Source of the DNA: an uncultured Stomatobaculum sp.
GTDB taxonomy: Bacteria > Bacillota > Clostridia > Lachnospirales > Lachnospiraceae
Assembly (NCBI RefSeq): GCF_937924975.1
Contig: NZ_CALEYG010000013.1
Span: forward strand, 30,017-94,016
DNA: 64,000 bases
Direction: 5' to 3'
In this document: positions 17,863 to 25,035 of the stretch, piece after piece
Layout of the letters: every line of letters begins with the position of its first letter
Numbering within the stretch: position 1 is the stretch's first letter
Program-made: the position numbers and the translations under genes
Notes under the pieces: model-generated
The model's database searches: none
What the model was told of the DNA's origin: nothing
The model's input: the letters and a program-made list of their open reading frames with translations, nothing else

Positions 17863-18453
17863 ATTAACCGGAAAGAAATGGCCGAAATACGCCGCAAACT
17901 GGAGAAGAAGCTGAGCAACGACCGCTATCAGCATACGCTTGGTGTCGCTTATACGGCAGCAGCGCTTGCAATGCGCTATCAGTCATCTGTGGAAGATGCG
18001 GAGCTTGCGGGATTGTTGCACGACTGTGCCAAGGAATACGACAAAAAGGAATCGCTCTCGATTGCGGAAAAAGCCGGTATCCTTTTTTCGACGGCGGATA
18101 TGGCCGCACCGCAGATCTGGCATGCCATCATCGGCCCCGTTGTCGCCGAACAGAAATACGGCATCACAAAGCCGGAAATTCTCTCCGCCATTCGCTGGCA
18201 TACAACCGGACGTCGAGAGATGTCTCTGCTCGAAAAAATTGTTTTTACGGCCGACTATATTGAGCCGAATCGCGACCGTGCCGATAATCTTGCGGAAATG
18301 CGTCGGCTGGCATTTCAGGACCTTGATTTTTGTGTCTATCGCATCACAGCGGATACCCTCCGCTATCTCGCATCGAAACAGATTCGCGCAGATCAAAAGA
18401 CAGAAGAGTGCTATCAATGGTTAAAGGAGGTAAAGAAGTATGACGACAAATGA
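17863..18453 (+). CDS. yqeK: YqeK HD-domain Ap4A hydrolase, likely ATT start
   Basis: HD-domain protein of the YqeK family, which hydrolyses diadenosine tetraphosphate symmetrically. The motifs HTLGV, HDCAKEYDKKE and a later H-W-HTTG pattern supply metal ligands. The only strong ribosome site, AGGAGG at 17851-17856, is placed 6 nt before an ATT at 17863. The first in-frame ATG (17878) lies 21 nt away, too far. Starting at ATT yields MNRKEMAEIRRKL, which matches the MNREE-type start of the B. subtilis homologue. If the ATG is used the protein is 5 residues shorter. It overlaps rsfS by 14 nt. Confidence 0.9.
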   Translation: MNRKEMAEIRRKLEKKLSNDRYQHTLGVAYTAAALAMRYQSSVEDAELAGLLHDCAKEYDKKESLSIAEKAGILFSTADMAAPQIWHAIIGPVVAEQKYGITKPEILSAIRWHTTGRREMSLLEKIVFTADYIEPNRDRADNLAEMRRLAFQDLDFCVYRITADTLRYLASKQIRADQKTEECYQWLKEVKKYDDK

Positions 18454-18802
18454 GCTCGTTGCCTATGCTGTCACCGCAATGGAAGACAAGAAGGGAACCG
18501 AAATCTCTGTGATTGACATCTCCAAGGTCTCGGTGGTCGCTGACTATTTCATGCTTGTCAGCGGCACCAACCAGAAGCAGACGCAGGCCATTGCCGATGA
18601 AATCGAGGAGAAGCTTGCAAAGCATGAGGTGTTTCCGCGCCAGAAGGAGGGATATTCCGGCGGCACCTGGATTCTTCTCGATTACCAGGACGTTGTGATT
18701 CACATCTTCAACGGTGAAGATCGTCGCTTCTATAATCTGGAGCGCATCTGGGCAGACGGCATCACCGTGGATCCGAAGACATTCCGCATTTCTGAGGAGT
18801 AA
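18440..18802 (+). CDS. rsfS: Ribosome silencing factor RsfS
   Basis: Binds L14 and blocks 30S-50S joining under starvation. The 120-residue protein has the conserved D-ISKVSVVADYFMLVSG and Trp-Ile-Leu-Asp-Tyr elements. The ATG follows AAAGGAGG, which lies inside the end of yqeK. It closes the obgE-rsfS block. Confidence 0.96.
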   Translation: MTTNELVAYAVTAMEDKKGTEISVIDISKVSVVADYFMLVSGTNQKQTQAIADEIEEKLAKHEVFPRQKEGYSGGTWILLDYQDVVIHIFNGEDRRFYNLERIWADGITVDPKTFRISEE

Positions 18803-18855
18803 CGAGGGAAAGATTACATAATTTAATTCTGTAAATGAATAGGGGGAGCTTGCAT

Positions 18856-20214
18856 ATGGAACAGTTTTTTCACCTGAAAGAAAACCGCACGACTGTGCGG
18901 ACAGAAGTGATCGCAGGTATCACAACCTTCATGACCATGGCCTATATCCTCGCCGTAAACCCGAATCTGCTGGGAAAAACCGGCATGGACAGCGGTTCTG
19001 TTTTCACGGCGACCGCACTCGCTTCGGCCATTGCATCCTTCGCAATGGCTTTGCTCGCGAATCTGCCCTTTGCACTGTCAGCCGGTATGGGATTGAACGC
19101 CTACTTTACCTATACAGTCTGCATGGGCATGGGGTACAGCTGGGAAGTTGCGCTTGCCGCCGTCTGCGTGGAAGGCCTCATCTTTATTGTCCTCTCGCTG
19201 ACCAATGTGCGTGAAGCCATCTTCAATGCAATCCCAGGCGAGCTGAAACTTGCGGTCTCGGTCGGCATCGGTCTTTTCATCACATTCATCGGTCTTCAGA
19301 ATGCCCACATTGTGGTCGACGGCGCGACGCTGGTCACTCTGTTTTCCTTCAAGGGTTCGGTCACAAGCGGCACATTTTCCTCGGAGGGTATCACCGTGCT
19401 GCTCGCACTGATCGGCATGCTGATTACTGCGCTTCTCGTCATCAAAAATGTGAAGGGCAACATTCTCCTCGGAATTCTGATTACCTGGGGCCTCGGGATT
19501 CTCTGCCAGCTGTTCGGTCTCTATGTGCCGAATCCCGACGCCGGCTTTTACAGTCTGATTCCGTCTTCTCTCATTGCAATGCCCGCATCGGTGACGCCGA
19601 CTCTGTTTAAGATGGATTTCAGTGACCTTTTGTCGCTGAACTTTGTGGTCGTTGTGTTTTCCTTCCTCTTTGTCGATATCTTTGATACGCTCGGCACCCT
19701 GATCGGTTGTGCTTCGAAGGCAGATATGCTCGACAAAAACGGCAAGCTGCCGCGCATCAAGGGCGCGCTGCTCGCAGATGCAATCGGAACTACGGTCGGC
19801 GCTGTACTCGGTACTTCGACCATTACCACCTTCGTGGAATCCTCCTCCGGCATCGCAGAGGGCGGGCGCACGGGACTCACCTCGATTGTCGTAGGTTTCC
19901 TGTTCCTGCTGAGCCTCTTTTTCTCACCGATATTCCTCGCGATTCCTTCCTTTGCAACGGCTCCCGCGCTGATTATCGTCGGCTTCTTCATGATGCAGCA
20001 GGTCAGCAAAATTGATTGGAGCAATATGCTGACTGCCATTCCTTCGTTTATCTGCATCTTTGCAATGCCGTTCGCATACTCGATTTCCGAAGGCATCGCA
20101 TTCGGCATCATCAGCTACACCGTACTGCACCTCGCAGCCGGTAAGGGTAAAAAGGTCACGGTGCTCATGTATGTGCTGAGTTTCATTTTCATCCTGAAAT
20201 ATATTTTCCTGTAA
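18856..20214 (+). CDS. NCS2-family purine permease (AzgA/PbuG type)
   Basis: A polytopic transporter of about 453 residues with roughly 12-14 hydrophobic segments. The N-terminal region containing TTFMTMAYILAVNP and the later LGTSTITTFVESSSGIAEGGRTG are hallmarks of the adenine/guanine/hypoxanthine branch of NCS2 permeases. I chose ATG 18856, 8 nt after AGGGGGA; an earlier in-frame ATG at 18835 precedes that ribosome site. No purine riboswitch is visible in the 53-bp gap upstream. Exact substrate is not determined. Confidence 0.92.
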   Translation: MEQFFHLKENRTTVRTEVIAGITTFMTMAYILAVNPNLLGKTGMDSGSVFTATALASAIASFAMALLANLPFALSAGMGLNAYFTYTVCMGMGYSWEVALAAVCVEGLIFIVLSLTNVREAIFNAIPGELKLAVSVGIGLFITFIGLQNAHIVVDGATLVTLFSFKGSVTSGTFSSEGITVLLALIGMLITALLVIKNVKGNILLGILITWGLGILCQLFGLYVPNPDAGFYSLIPSSLIAMPASVTPTLFKMDFSDLLSLNFVVVVFSFLFVDIFDTLGTLIGCASKADMLDKNGKLPRIKGALLADAIGTTVGAVLGTSTITTFVESSSGIAEGGRTGLTSIVVGFLFLLSLFFSPIFLAIPSFATAPALIIVGFFMMQQVSKIDWSNMLTAIPSFICIFAMPFAYSISEGIAFGIISYTVLHLAAGKGKKVTVLMYVLSFIFILKYIFL

Positions 20215-20273
20215 GACAGGAGATACCTGTCTGCTGCCTAACCTGTTTTCCGGGCCGCAAAATTTTCGCTCCA

Positions 20274-20319
20274 AAAAAACGGATGCCATCCTGCATCATG
20301 CAGGATGGCATCCGTTTTT
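20274..20319. terminator. Bidirectional terminator between permease and lexA
   Basis: A 14-bp perfect stem, GGATGCCATCCTGC (20281-20294) with GCAGGATGGCATCC (20300-20313), is flanked by an A-run on the left and a T-run on the right. It therefore serves both converging genes. Confidence 0.92.
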
Positions 20320-20349
20320 GACTTTATAGCAGACAGCCGACACTTGTTG

Positions 20350-20964
20350 TCAGAGATTCCGGTAGAGCGCCACAACCTTGCCGAGTACTGTGACATCTTT
20401 GACGATAATCGGTTCCATCGCGTCATTCTCCGGCTGCAGGCGATAATGGCCGTTCTCCTTGTAGAAGCGCTTGACAGTCGCCCCGTCTTCGACAAGCGCC
20501 ACAACGATTTCACCGTTTCGCGCTGTGGACTGGCGCGCGACAATGACCAGATCCCCGTTCAGAATTCCGACCTTGACCATAGAATTTCCCTGTACCTTCA
20601 GTATGAAGGTCTCCTGGTTCGGAAGATTCTCTGCGGGAATGGGGAAGTAGTCGCTGATATTCTGTTCCGCAAAAATGGGGAGTCCCGCCGCAACACTTCC
20701 GAGGATTGGCACATTGACGACCTCACGACGCGACAAATTAAAGGCCTCATCCACAATTTCAATGGTGCGAGGCTTTGCCGGATCGCGGCGAATGTAGCCT
20801 GCCTCCTCCAGAGCCCCGAGGTGCGCATGTACCGACGAGGTGGAGCGAAGCTTCACGGCACTGCAAATTTCGCGCACGGATGGCGGATAGCCCTTCTGCA
20901 AAATACAATCCTTGATGAATTCAAGAATTTCTCTCTGTTTCTCTGATATGGTATCACGGCTCAT
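20350..20964 (-). CDS. lexA: SOS repressor LexA
   Basis: Transcriptional repressor of the SOS response, 204 residues. The N-terminal winged helix includes the recognition helix STSSVHAHLGALEE (about 41-54). The self-cleavage site is the Ala93-Gly94 bond in VAAGLP, with catalytic Ser128 (GNSM) and Lys165. ATG 20964 is preceded by CGGAGG; a longer upstream frame has no support. It is transcribed divergently from a YneA-like gene, with three SOS-box-like sites in between, so it is probably autoregulated. Confidence 0.97.
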   Translation of the reverse strand: MSRDTISEKQREILEFIKDCILQKGYPPSVREICSAVKLRSTSSVHAHLGALEEAGYIRRDPAKPRTIEIVDEAFNLSRREVVNVPILGSVAAGLPIFAEQNISDYFPIPAENLPNQETFILKVQGNSMVKVGILNGDLVIVARQSTARNGEIVVALVEDGATVKRFYKENGHYRLQPENDAMEPIIVKDVTVLGKVVALYRNL

Positions 20965-21026
20965 AACTTTTCCTCCGAGACTTCCAGCTTTCTCGTTAAA
21001 AGTGTAGCACGAAGCGCCCCAAAAAG

Positions 21027-21040
21027 CAAACGATTGTTCG
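21027..21040. promoter_or_regulatory. Putative SOS box 1 (one mismatch)
   Basis: CAAACgattGTTCG differs from the Firmicutes LexA consensus CGAAC-N4-GTTCG at one position. It lies nearest lexA. Confidence 0.6.
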
Positions 21041-21054
21041 CGAAATTTTGTTCG
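21041..21054. promoter_or_regulatory. Putative SOS box 2 (one mismatch)
   Basis: CGAAAttttGTTCG differs from CGAAC-N4-GTTCG at one position and directly abuts box 1. Confidence 0.65.
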
Positions 21055-21067
21055 CTTTTTTGCTTGC

Positions 21068-21081
21068 CGAACTTCCGTTCG
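21068..21081. promoter_or_regulatory. SOS box 3 (perfect consensus)
   Basis: CGAACttccGTTCG is a perfect match to the Firmicutes LexA operator, a palindrome with a 4-bp centre. It lies 55 bp before the YneA-like start and should control the divergent pair. Confidence 0.9.
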
Positions 21082-21135
21082 CGTGGTAAGATGCAAACAG
21101 ATGTTCAAGAACAAAGTTTCGAAGGAGGATAACCC

Positions 21136-21519
21136 ATGCGACAGGCAAACAATAATAGGAATCACCGGGTATCAGAACTGCAGAGGAGCTATGGTCACCG
21201 TGTGCGTCCGCGCAGACAGAACAAACGCGGCCTGCTCGGCTTCCTGCTTCCTTTTATCCTTCTGCTCGCCTTTTTTGCAGGTCGCGCCTCCGTGGCACGC
21301 GCCGGAGAACTCCCCGATCACAGCGAAGCATATCGCTACCGCGCGGTTAAAATTCAGGTAGGAGATAAGCTGGACGATTTCGCGACACGCTATAACCGAG
21401 GACTGTATCGCTCCGATGATTCCTATCTGGAGGAGTTGTGCCGCGTCAATCACATTGACCGGAATACCCGTCTGTATCCGGGCTGCTTTCTGACCGTCCT
21501 CGAAGCAGTGGAAGAGTAA
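21136..21519 (+). CDS. yneA: YneA-like SOS-induced division inhibitor
   Basis: A 127-residue protein with a basic cytoplasmic N terminus (1-33), one membrane span (about 34-52) and an extracytoplasmic LysM-like domain (about 68-122; Tyr-Arg-x-Val-x-Ile, Gly-Asp-Lys-Leu, Asn-His-Ile). This is the architecture of YneA, which halts septation during DNA damage in Bacillus. The divergent position to lexA with a perfect SOS box makes the role convincing. The ATG follows GAAGGAGG. The gene name is by architecture and context rather than strong residue identity. Confidence 0.82.
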   Translation: MRQANNNRNHRVSELQRSYGHRVRPRRQNKRGLLGFLLPFILLLAFFAGRASVARAGELPDHSEAYRYRAVKIQVGDKLDDFATRYNRGLYRSDDSYLEELCRVNHIDRNTRLYPGCFLTVLEAVEE

Positions 21520-21531
21520 GTTTACTCTTCC
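21510..21531. repeat. Palindrome spanning two convergent stop codons
   Basis: GGAAGAGTAA (21510-21519) pairs perfectly with TTACTCTTCC (21522-21531) around two bases. The left arm is the end of the YneA-like gene, the right arm the end of the recombinase gene; both encode Glu-Glu-stop. There is no T-run, so termination activity is uncertain. Confidence 0.9.
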
Positions 21532-22595
21532 TCGCGCAGCCGCACCTTATTGCGTGCGCTGCGCCGGTGATCTTCCTGAATCGCCGCATAGTGCTTTTTG
21601 GTGGTATTGACATCGCTGTGCCCCAGAACATCGGCAACCAGATAAATGTCTCCGGTTTCGCGGTACAGCGTTGTGCCGTAGGTACTGCGCAATTTATGCG
21701 GCGTGATATGCTTGAGAGGTGCTGCGGCAAGCGCATATTTTTTGACCAGTTTTTCGACGCTTCGCACAGAGAGCCGCTTTTGCTGCAATGACAGGAAGAG
21801 CGCCTGCTCCTGAAACCCCTCTGTGAGCAAGGCTTCCCGTTCCTCCATGAAGTTTAGCAGTGCCTCCTCAACTTCATCTCCGAAATAGACAATCTGTTCC
21901 TTGCCGCCTTTCCGGTGTACCCGGATTCCGTCATTTTTAAAATCCACATCATTGAGATTCAAGCCGACACACTCGGAGACACGAATGCCTGTGCCAAGCA
22001 AGAGTGTGATCAGCGCCAAATCCCGAAGCTTGGTTTTTTCATGGTAGCGACGCTGGCGTTCGCTCAGCTTTTCTCCGGATTCGATCTGATCCAGCAGCTC
22101 CGCAATTTCGTCGACATCGAGACGGATAATTTCTTTTTCGTGCAGCTTTGGCAGGAGCACACGGTCTGCCGGATTGCTCTCAATCATTTCTTTTTGATAG
22201 AGATATTTATAGAAACTGCGCAGGGAGGAGAGTTTCCGCTTGATACCCGTTTCCTGGTTCAATTTGCCTTCCCCTTGCTCTGTGGGTCTATACTTCAAAT
22301 ACTCCATATATTCCTCGAGATCGGTCGCACGGAGCTTTTCCAGAAGAGAAAGCGGAATTTCCTTGGCTGTGCCACAGCGGGCAGCCACAGGATTTTCGCG
22401 CATCAGATATTGAAAGAATACGCGCAAATCATAGGCATACGCAATTCGTGTGCGGGATTGTGTTCTCGGTTCAATGCCGCGGAGATACGTTCTGCAGTAG
22501 TCCGGAAGCTCTGCGAGCAATTCCCGAAGATGTAAAATATTCGCGCGGTCAAGTTCCGCAAAATAGTTGTTATTTTTTTGTGTTGTGTCAGCCAT
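21522..22595 (-). CDS. XerS-like tyrosine recombinase
   Basis: A 357-residue tyrosine recombinase. The catalytic set is visible: Arg in GTGIRVSE, Lys in RKGGKEQ, HKLR (His-x-x-Arg), His in LGHSD and Tyr in KKHY. Length and several N-terminal features (IPLSLLEKL, a charged insertion near the core) resemble streptococcal XerS, the single-recombinase chromosome dimer resolvase, more than the ~300-residue XerC/XerD pair. ATG 22595 follows CGGAGG; the frame extends 8 codons further but across the ribosome site. It converges on the SOS division inhibitor. A mobile-element integrase is less likely because no other phage genes are present. Confidence 0.85.
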   Translation of the reverse strand: MADTTQKNNNYFAELDRANILHLRELLAELPDYCRTYLRGIEPRTQSRTRIAYAYDLRVFFQYLMRENPVAARCGTAKEIPLSLLEKLRATDLEEYMEYLKYRPTEQGEGKLNQETGIKRKLSSLRSFYKYLYQKEMIESNPADRVLLPKLHEKEIIRLDVDEIAELLDQIESGEKLSERQRRYHEKTKLRDLALITLLLGTGIRVSECVGLNLNDVDFKNDGIRVHRKGGKEQIVYFGDEVEEALLNFMEEREALLTEGFQEQALFLSLQQKRLSVRSVEKLVKKYALAAAPLKHITPHKLRSTYGTTLYRETGDIYLVADVLGHSDVNTTKKHYAAIQEDHRRSARNKVRLREEE

Positions 22596-22636
22596 ACGAA
22601 AACCTCCGAAATGCCTCAATTTTCCCGTTCAGCAAT

Positions 22637-22665
22637 AGTATACGACATAACTATTCGTTAAACAA
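22637..22665 (-). promoter_or_regulatory. Promoter of the XerS-like gene
   Basis: Reading the minus strand, -35 TTGTTT (22660-22665) and -10 TATACT (22637-22642) are separated by 17 bp. The start codon lies 42 bp downstream. Confidence 0.7.
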
Positions 22666-22684
22666 GCATTTCGCGAACAGTTAT
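22647..22684. repeat. 11-bp-armed inverted repeat upstream of recombinase
   Basis: ATAACTATTCG (22647-22657) and CGAACAGTTAT (22674-22684) are inverted copies matching at 10 of 11 positions, with 16 bp between them. The arms flank the -35 element. It could be an operator or a recombinase target. The arm length suits tyrosine recombinases but the spacing is longer than the 6-8 bp of standard core sites. Confidence 0.85.
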
Positions 22685-23402
22685 AGTGCGGAGTTTTACT
22701 GCTCTCAAGACCCGTTTTTGTTCCCGCCTCACGATTTCATGTGCCGATTGAACAGTCATCTCAAGTTGCAACGATTTCTCTTCTGAATTCATTCATATCA
22801 CCGGACTGCCTGCCGCATTTTAATTTTTAATGCTGAATTGCTCATCTGGCCTAAGAACCCATGGCTGGATTCTCGTTATGTCAGCTCTTGTGCATTGACT
22901 CATTTATCCTTTCATTTTCGGATGTATCTGCGCCGCACAGCCATCCCATGGCCTAAGGACCTATGGCTGGATTCTCGTTATGTCAGTTCATGTGCATCAA
23001 CTTATTCTTTCTTTTCTGTATGTATATCTGCGTCGCAAGGCTATCCCTATGACTCAAGGCTGCGTCAGCTGCTTATCCTTTCATTCTCCGTATGTATTGT
23101 TGCCACGAAGCGATTCCATGATCCAAGGACCTGTCAGGCTGAATTTCCGTCATTTCCTTATTTTAATATTGTACAGCTGGAAAGCTTGGTCAATCGGTTC
23201 ATCTGTCATCCGGATGTAACTCCCATTTATTTTATGTAAGTGTTACGATTACAAAAAATCTTCCATCACATTTTCATTCAAATCCGCTTGCCCGTAACAG
23301 GCAGCTTATCAATGGATTGCTTTGCAACCGCCCATAAGGTTACATAATATTATTTCGTAAACTTGTGATATCCCTACGAATTTGCGTGTCTCACGACAGA
23401 TA
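22685..23402. other. Gene-free stretch beside recombinase
   Basis: No convincing gene is seen between the recombinase and the flavoprotein terminator. Short frames exist but lack ribosome sites and run across a frame-breaking tandem repeat. The left part (22685-22847) has no recognised element; the middle is the repeat array at 22848-23160; the right part (23161-23402) is AT-richer without a clear promoter or RNA fold. Confidence 0.7.
22848..23160. repeat. Degenerate ~100-bp tandem repeat array
   Basis: Units begin with GGCCTAAG or variants at 22848, 22950, 23051 and 23120. Units 1 and 2 are 102 and 101 bp, sharing long identical blocks such as ATGGCTGGATTCTCGTTATG. Units 3 and 4 are shortened and more diverged. 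The 1-bp length difference would shift any reading frame, so the array is unlikely to encode a repeat protein. Confidence 0.8.
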
Positions 23403-23430
23403 AAAACAAAGTCCGGATTTTCTCCGGACT
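23403..23430 (-). terminator. Terminator of the flavin oxidoreductase gene
   Basis: On the minus strand AGTCCGGA-gaaaa-TCCGGACT forms an 8-bp perfect stem followed by TTGTTTTTA. It lies 42 bp after the stop codon. Confidence 0.88.
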
Positions 23431-23471
23431 CCGCAGCTAGTATCTCTGATTTTATAAATGTACGGGGTTCT

Positions 23472-24536
23472 TCAATACCCAAGTTCTTTAATCAGAGCGG
23501 GCACTGTGGTCATTTTCTTCATTCTGCCGACATTCTCGCCGGTAAAGAAAAGTCCTGTCTCCAGATTGCCTTTGACCGCCTCAATCAATGCATGCGTAAT
23601 ACAAAACGGCACCTGTGCGGGATTGCATTTCTTGATGCAACGAGAGCAGTGGACCGGAGGAATGCGGCCCGCGAGGCTTAGCTTCTTTAACAGCGGGGTC
23701 TGCACAGCGCGTCCCGGCATACCGACCGGACTGTGGATGATAGAGACATCTTCCCGATTTGCGCCGAGCAGCACATCCTTATAGGCCTGAGAGGCATCAC
23801 ATTCCTCGGTCGCAATAAAGCGGGTTGCCATCTGCACGCCGGCAGCCCCCTGTTCCGTGAGTGTCTGTATGTCCTCCCGATTCCAGACACCGCCTGCACA
23901 GAAGACCGGGATATTGCGTTTTGCCGCATCGACAAAGGGACGAATATTCTCCAGCACATCTTTCAGAATGGCCGCGAGAGAGGGGGCTTCACCGGCCAGC
24001 AATTCATCCTCCTTGAATCCGAGATGGCCGCCGGCCTTGGCGCCCTCAACGACGATGAAATCCGGAAAGCGATTGTACTTCTTCATCCAAGACTGCAGAA
24101 TCAGCTTTGCCGCACGCCCGCCCGACACAATGGGCGCAATCAGTGCGCTGCCTTCCGGCACCAACTCCGGCAACTGCAAGGGTAAACCGGCACCCGAGAT
24201 TACCGCATCGATGCCCGAAGCGACTGCCGTCCGGATGGCCTCGGCAAATTGCTGCGTGGCGACCATCGCATTGATGGCGAGCAGACCGCGTCCGCCTGAG
24301 ATGTCCCGTGCATCCGAGATTTCCTGCCGCAGCGCGCGGAGATTTGCCTCTTCCGGGTTCTTATAAAAATCAGGCTCGCGATAGCCGCAGTCAGCTGTGC
24401 TGATACAGCCCATGGCACCGCAGGCCGCCACACTTCCCGCGAGACGCTCCAGCGATACACCGACCCCCATGCCGCCTTGAAGCAGCGGAATTTCCAGTTC
24501 TCTATGGTTGACAGACAAGTGAAGTTCTTCCGACAT
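23472..24536 (-). CDS. Nitronate monooxygenase/FabK-like FMN oxidoreductase
   Basis: A 354-residue FMN-dependent TIM-barrel protein. It has the N-terminal LLQGGMGVGVS, the GAGLPLQLPEL segment and the flavin/substrate motif EGAKAGGHLGF, all typical of the 2-nitropropane dioxygenase/nitronate monooxygenase family. Extra Cys residues (CSRCIKKCNPAQVPFC) near the C terminus resemble a clostridial subgroup. FabK, the enoyl-ACP reductase, is a relative, but no fatty-acid genes are nearby. ATG 24536 follows GAGGAGG. It has its own promoter and terminator, so it is monocistronic. Confidence 0.87.
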   Translation of the reverse strand: MSEELHLSVNHRELEIPLLQGGMGVGVSLERLAGSVAACGAMGCISTADCGYREPDFYKNPEEANLRALRQEISDARDISGGRGLLAINAMVATQQFAEAIRTAVASGIDAVISGAGLPLQLPELVPEGSALIAPIVSGGRAAKLILQSWMKKYNRFPDFIVVEGAKAGGHLGFKEDELLAGEAPSLAAILKDVLENIRPFVDAAKRNIPVFCAGGVWNREDIQTLTEQGAAGVQMATRFIATEECDASQAYKDVLLGANREDVSIIHSPVGMPGRAVQTPLLKKLSLAGRIPPVHCSRCIKKCNPAQVPFCITHALIEAVKGNLETGLFFTGENVGRMKKMTTVPALIKELGY

Positions 24537-24614
24537 GGCTGACCTCCTCAATAGCAGTAGCGTGCTTAGACAATATCAAAATTCCAATTCCGGCGATTCA
24601 CCGAAACCGACTCT

Positions 24615-24643
24615 ATCCTAAGTCATTTTTAGAGTTAGGTCAA
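24615..24643 (-). promoter_or_regulatory. Promoter of the flavin oxidoreductase gene
   Basis: On the minus strand -35 TTGACC (24638-24643) and -10 TAGGAT (24615-24620) are 17 bp apart. Confidence 0.72.
24617..24639. promoter_or_regulatory. Operator-like inverted repeat in promoter spacer
   Basis: CCTAAGTC (24617-24624) and GAGTTAGG (24632-24639) are inverted with one mismatch and 7 bp between. The repeat occupies the space between -35 and -10, as expected for a repressor site. The regulator is not known. Confidence 0.6.
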
Positions 24644-24970
24644 CCAGTATTTAAAACTAGATGCGATTGACGCAGGCTGTTACAACGGCAAGCCGCCGGT
24701 CGGCTGATTATATTAGCGCATATTGATGCATTGAATTCATTTTTAGTGCATACTCATTAATTCTGTATATATTTATATTCTATGCATTGCTTTTCTCTTC
24801 CGCTCACTTCCACACTCTCCCGCCGTCCGATGACTTTTTCCTGTGAGCTTCCCCTCTCATGCTCTCCCTTTTACCGGGCGTTCATGAACTCTGCCGGACT
24901 CTCCCGCGAAACCGTACCCGCCATATCGAAATCTCTTCTGCCTTTCAGCGGGAAAACGGAGTTGGTATTG
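24644..24970. other. Gene-free stretch upstream of flavoprotein
   Basis: Apart from the promoter side at the left and the LCP-gene terminator at the right, I see no gene or RNA. The middle is AT-rich, with the repeated short words TGCAT and ATTCAT but no longer repeat. Confidence 0.6.
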
Positions 24971-25010
24971 AAAAATCCCCCTCTGCCGGAATTACCGGAA
25001 AAGGGGGATT
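24971..25010 (-). terminator. Terminator of the LCP gene
   Basis: AATCCCCC (24974-24981) pairs with GGGGGATT (25003-25010), with an inner CCGG/CCGG stem. Read on the minus strand it ends in TTTTTC. Confidence 0.9.
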
Positions 25011-25035
25011 GATACCGTCAAAACGGTCTTGCAAT

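Noticed and set aside
18803..18855. Possible purine riboswitch before the NCS2 permease
   Set aside because: The gap is only 53 bp, too short for the aptamer and an expression platform.
21522..22595. Prophage or integrative element marked by the tyrosine recombinase
   Set aside because: No phage, conjugation or excisionase genes, no att duplication or tRNA target is seen, and the surrounding genes are housekeeping.
22848..23160. Possible CRISPR array
   Set aside because: The units are about 100 bp and diverged along their whole length, without short identical repeats and unique spacers; no cas genes are present.
22838..23239. A 133-codon frame through the tandem repeats, giving two similar peptide segments
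   Set aside because: Unit lengths of 102 and 101 bp break the frame after the second copy, there is no ribosome site and codon use is unlike the neighbours.
24782..25012. A 76-codon frame near the LCP terminator
   Set aside because: It runs through the terminator hairpin and has no ribosome site.
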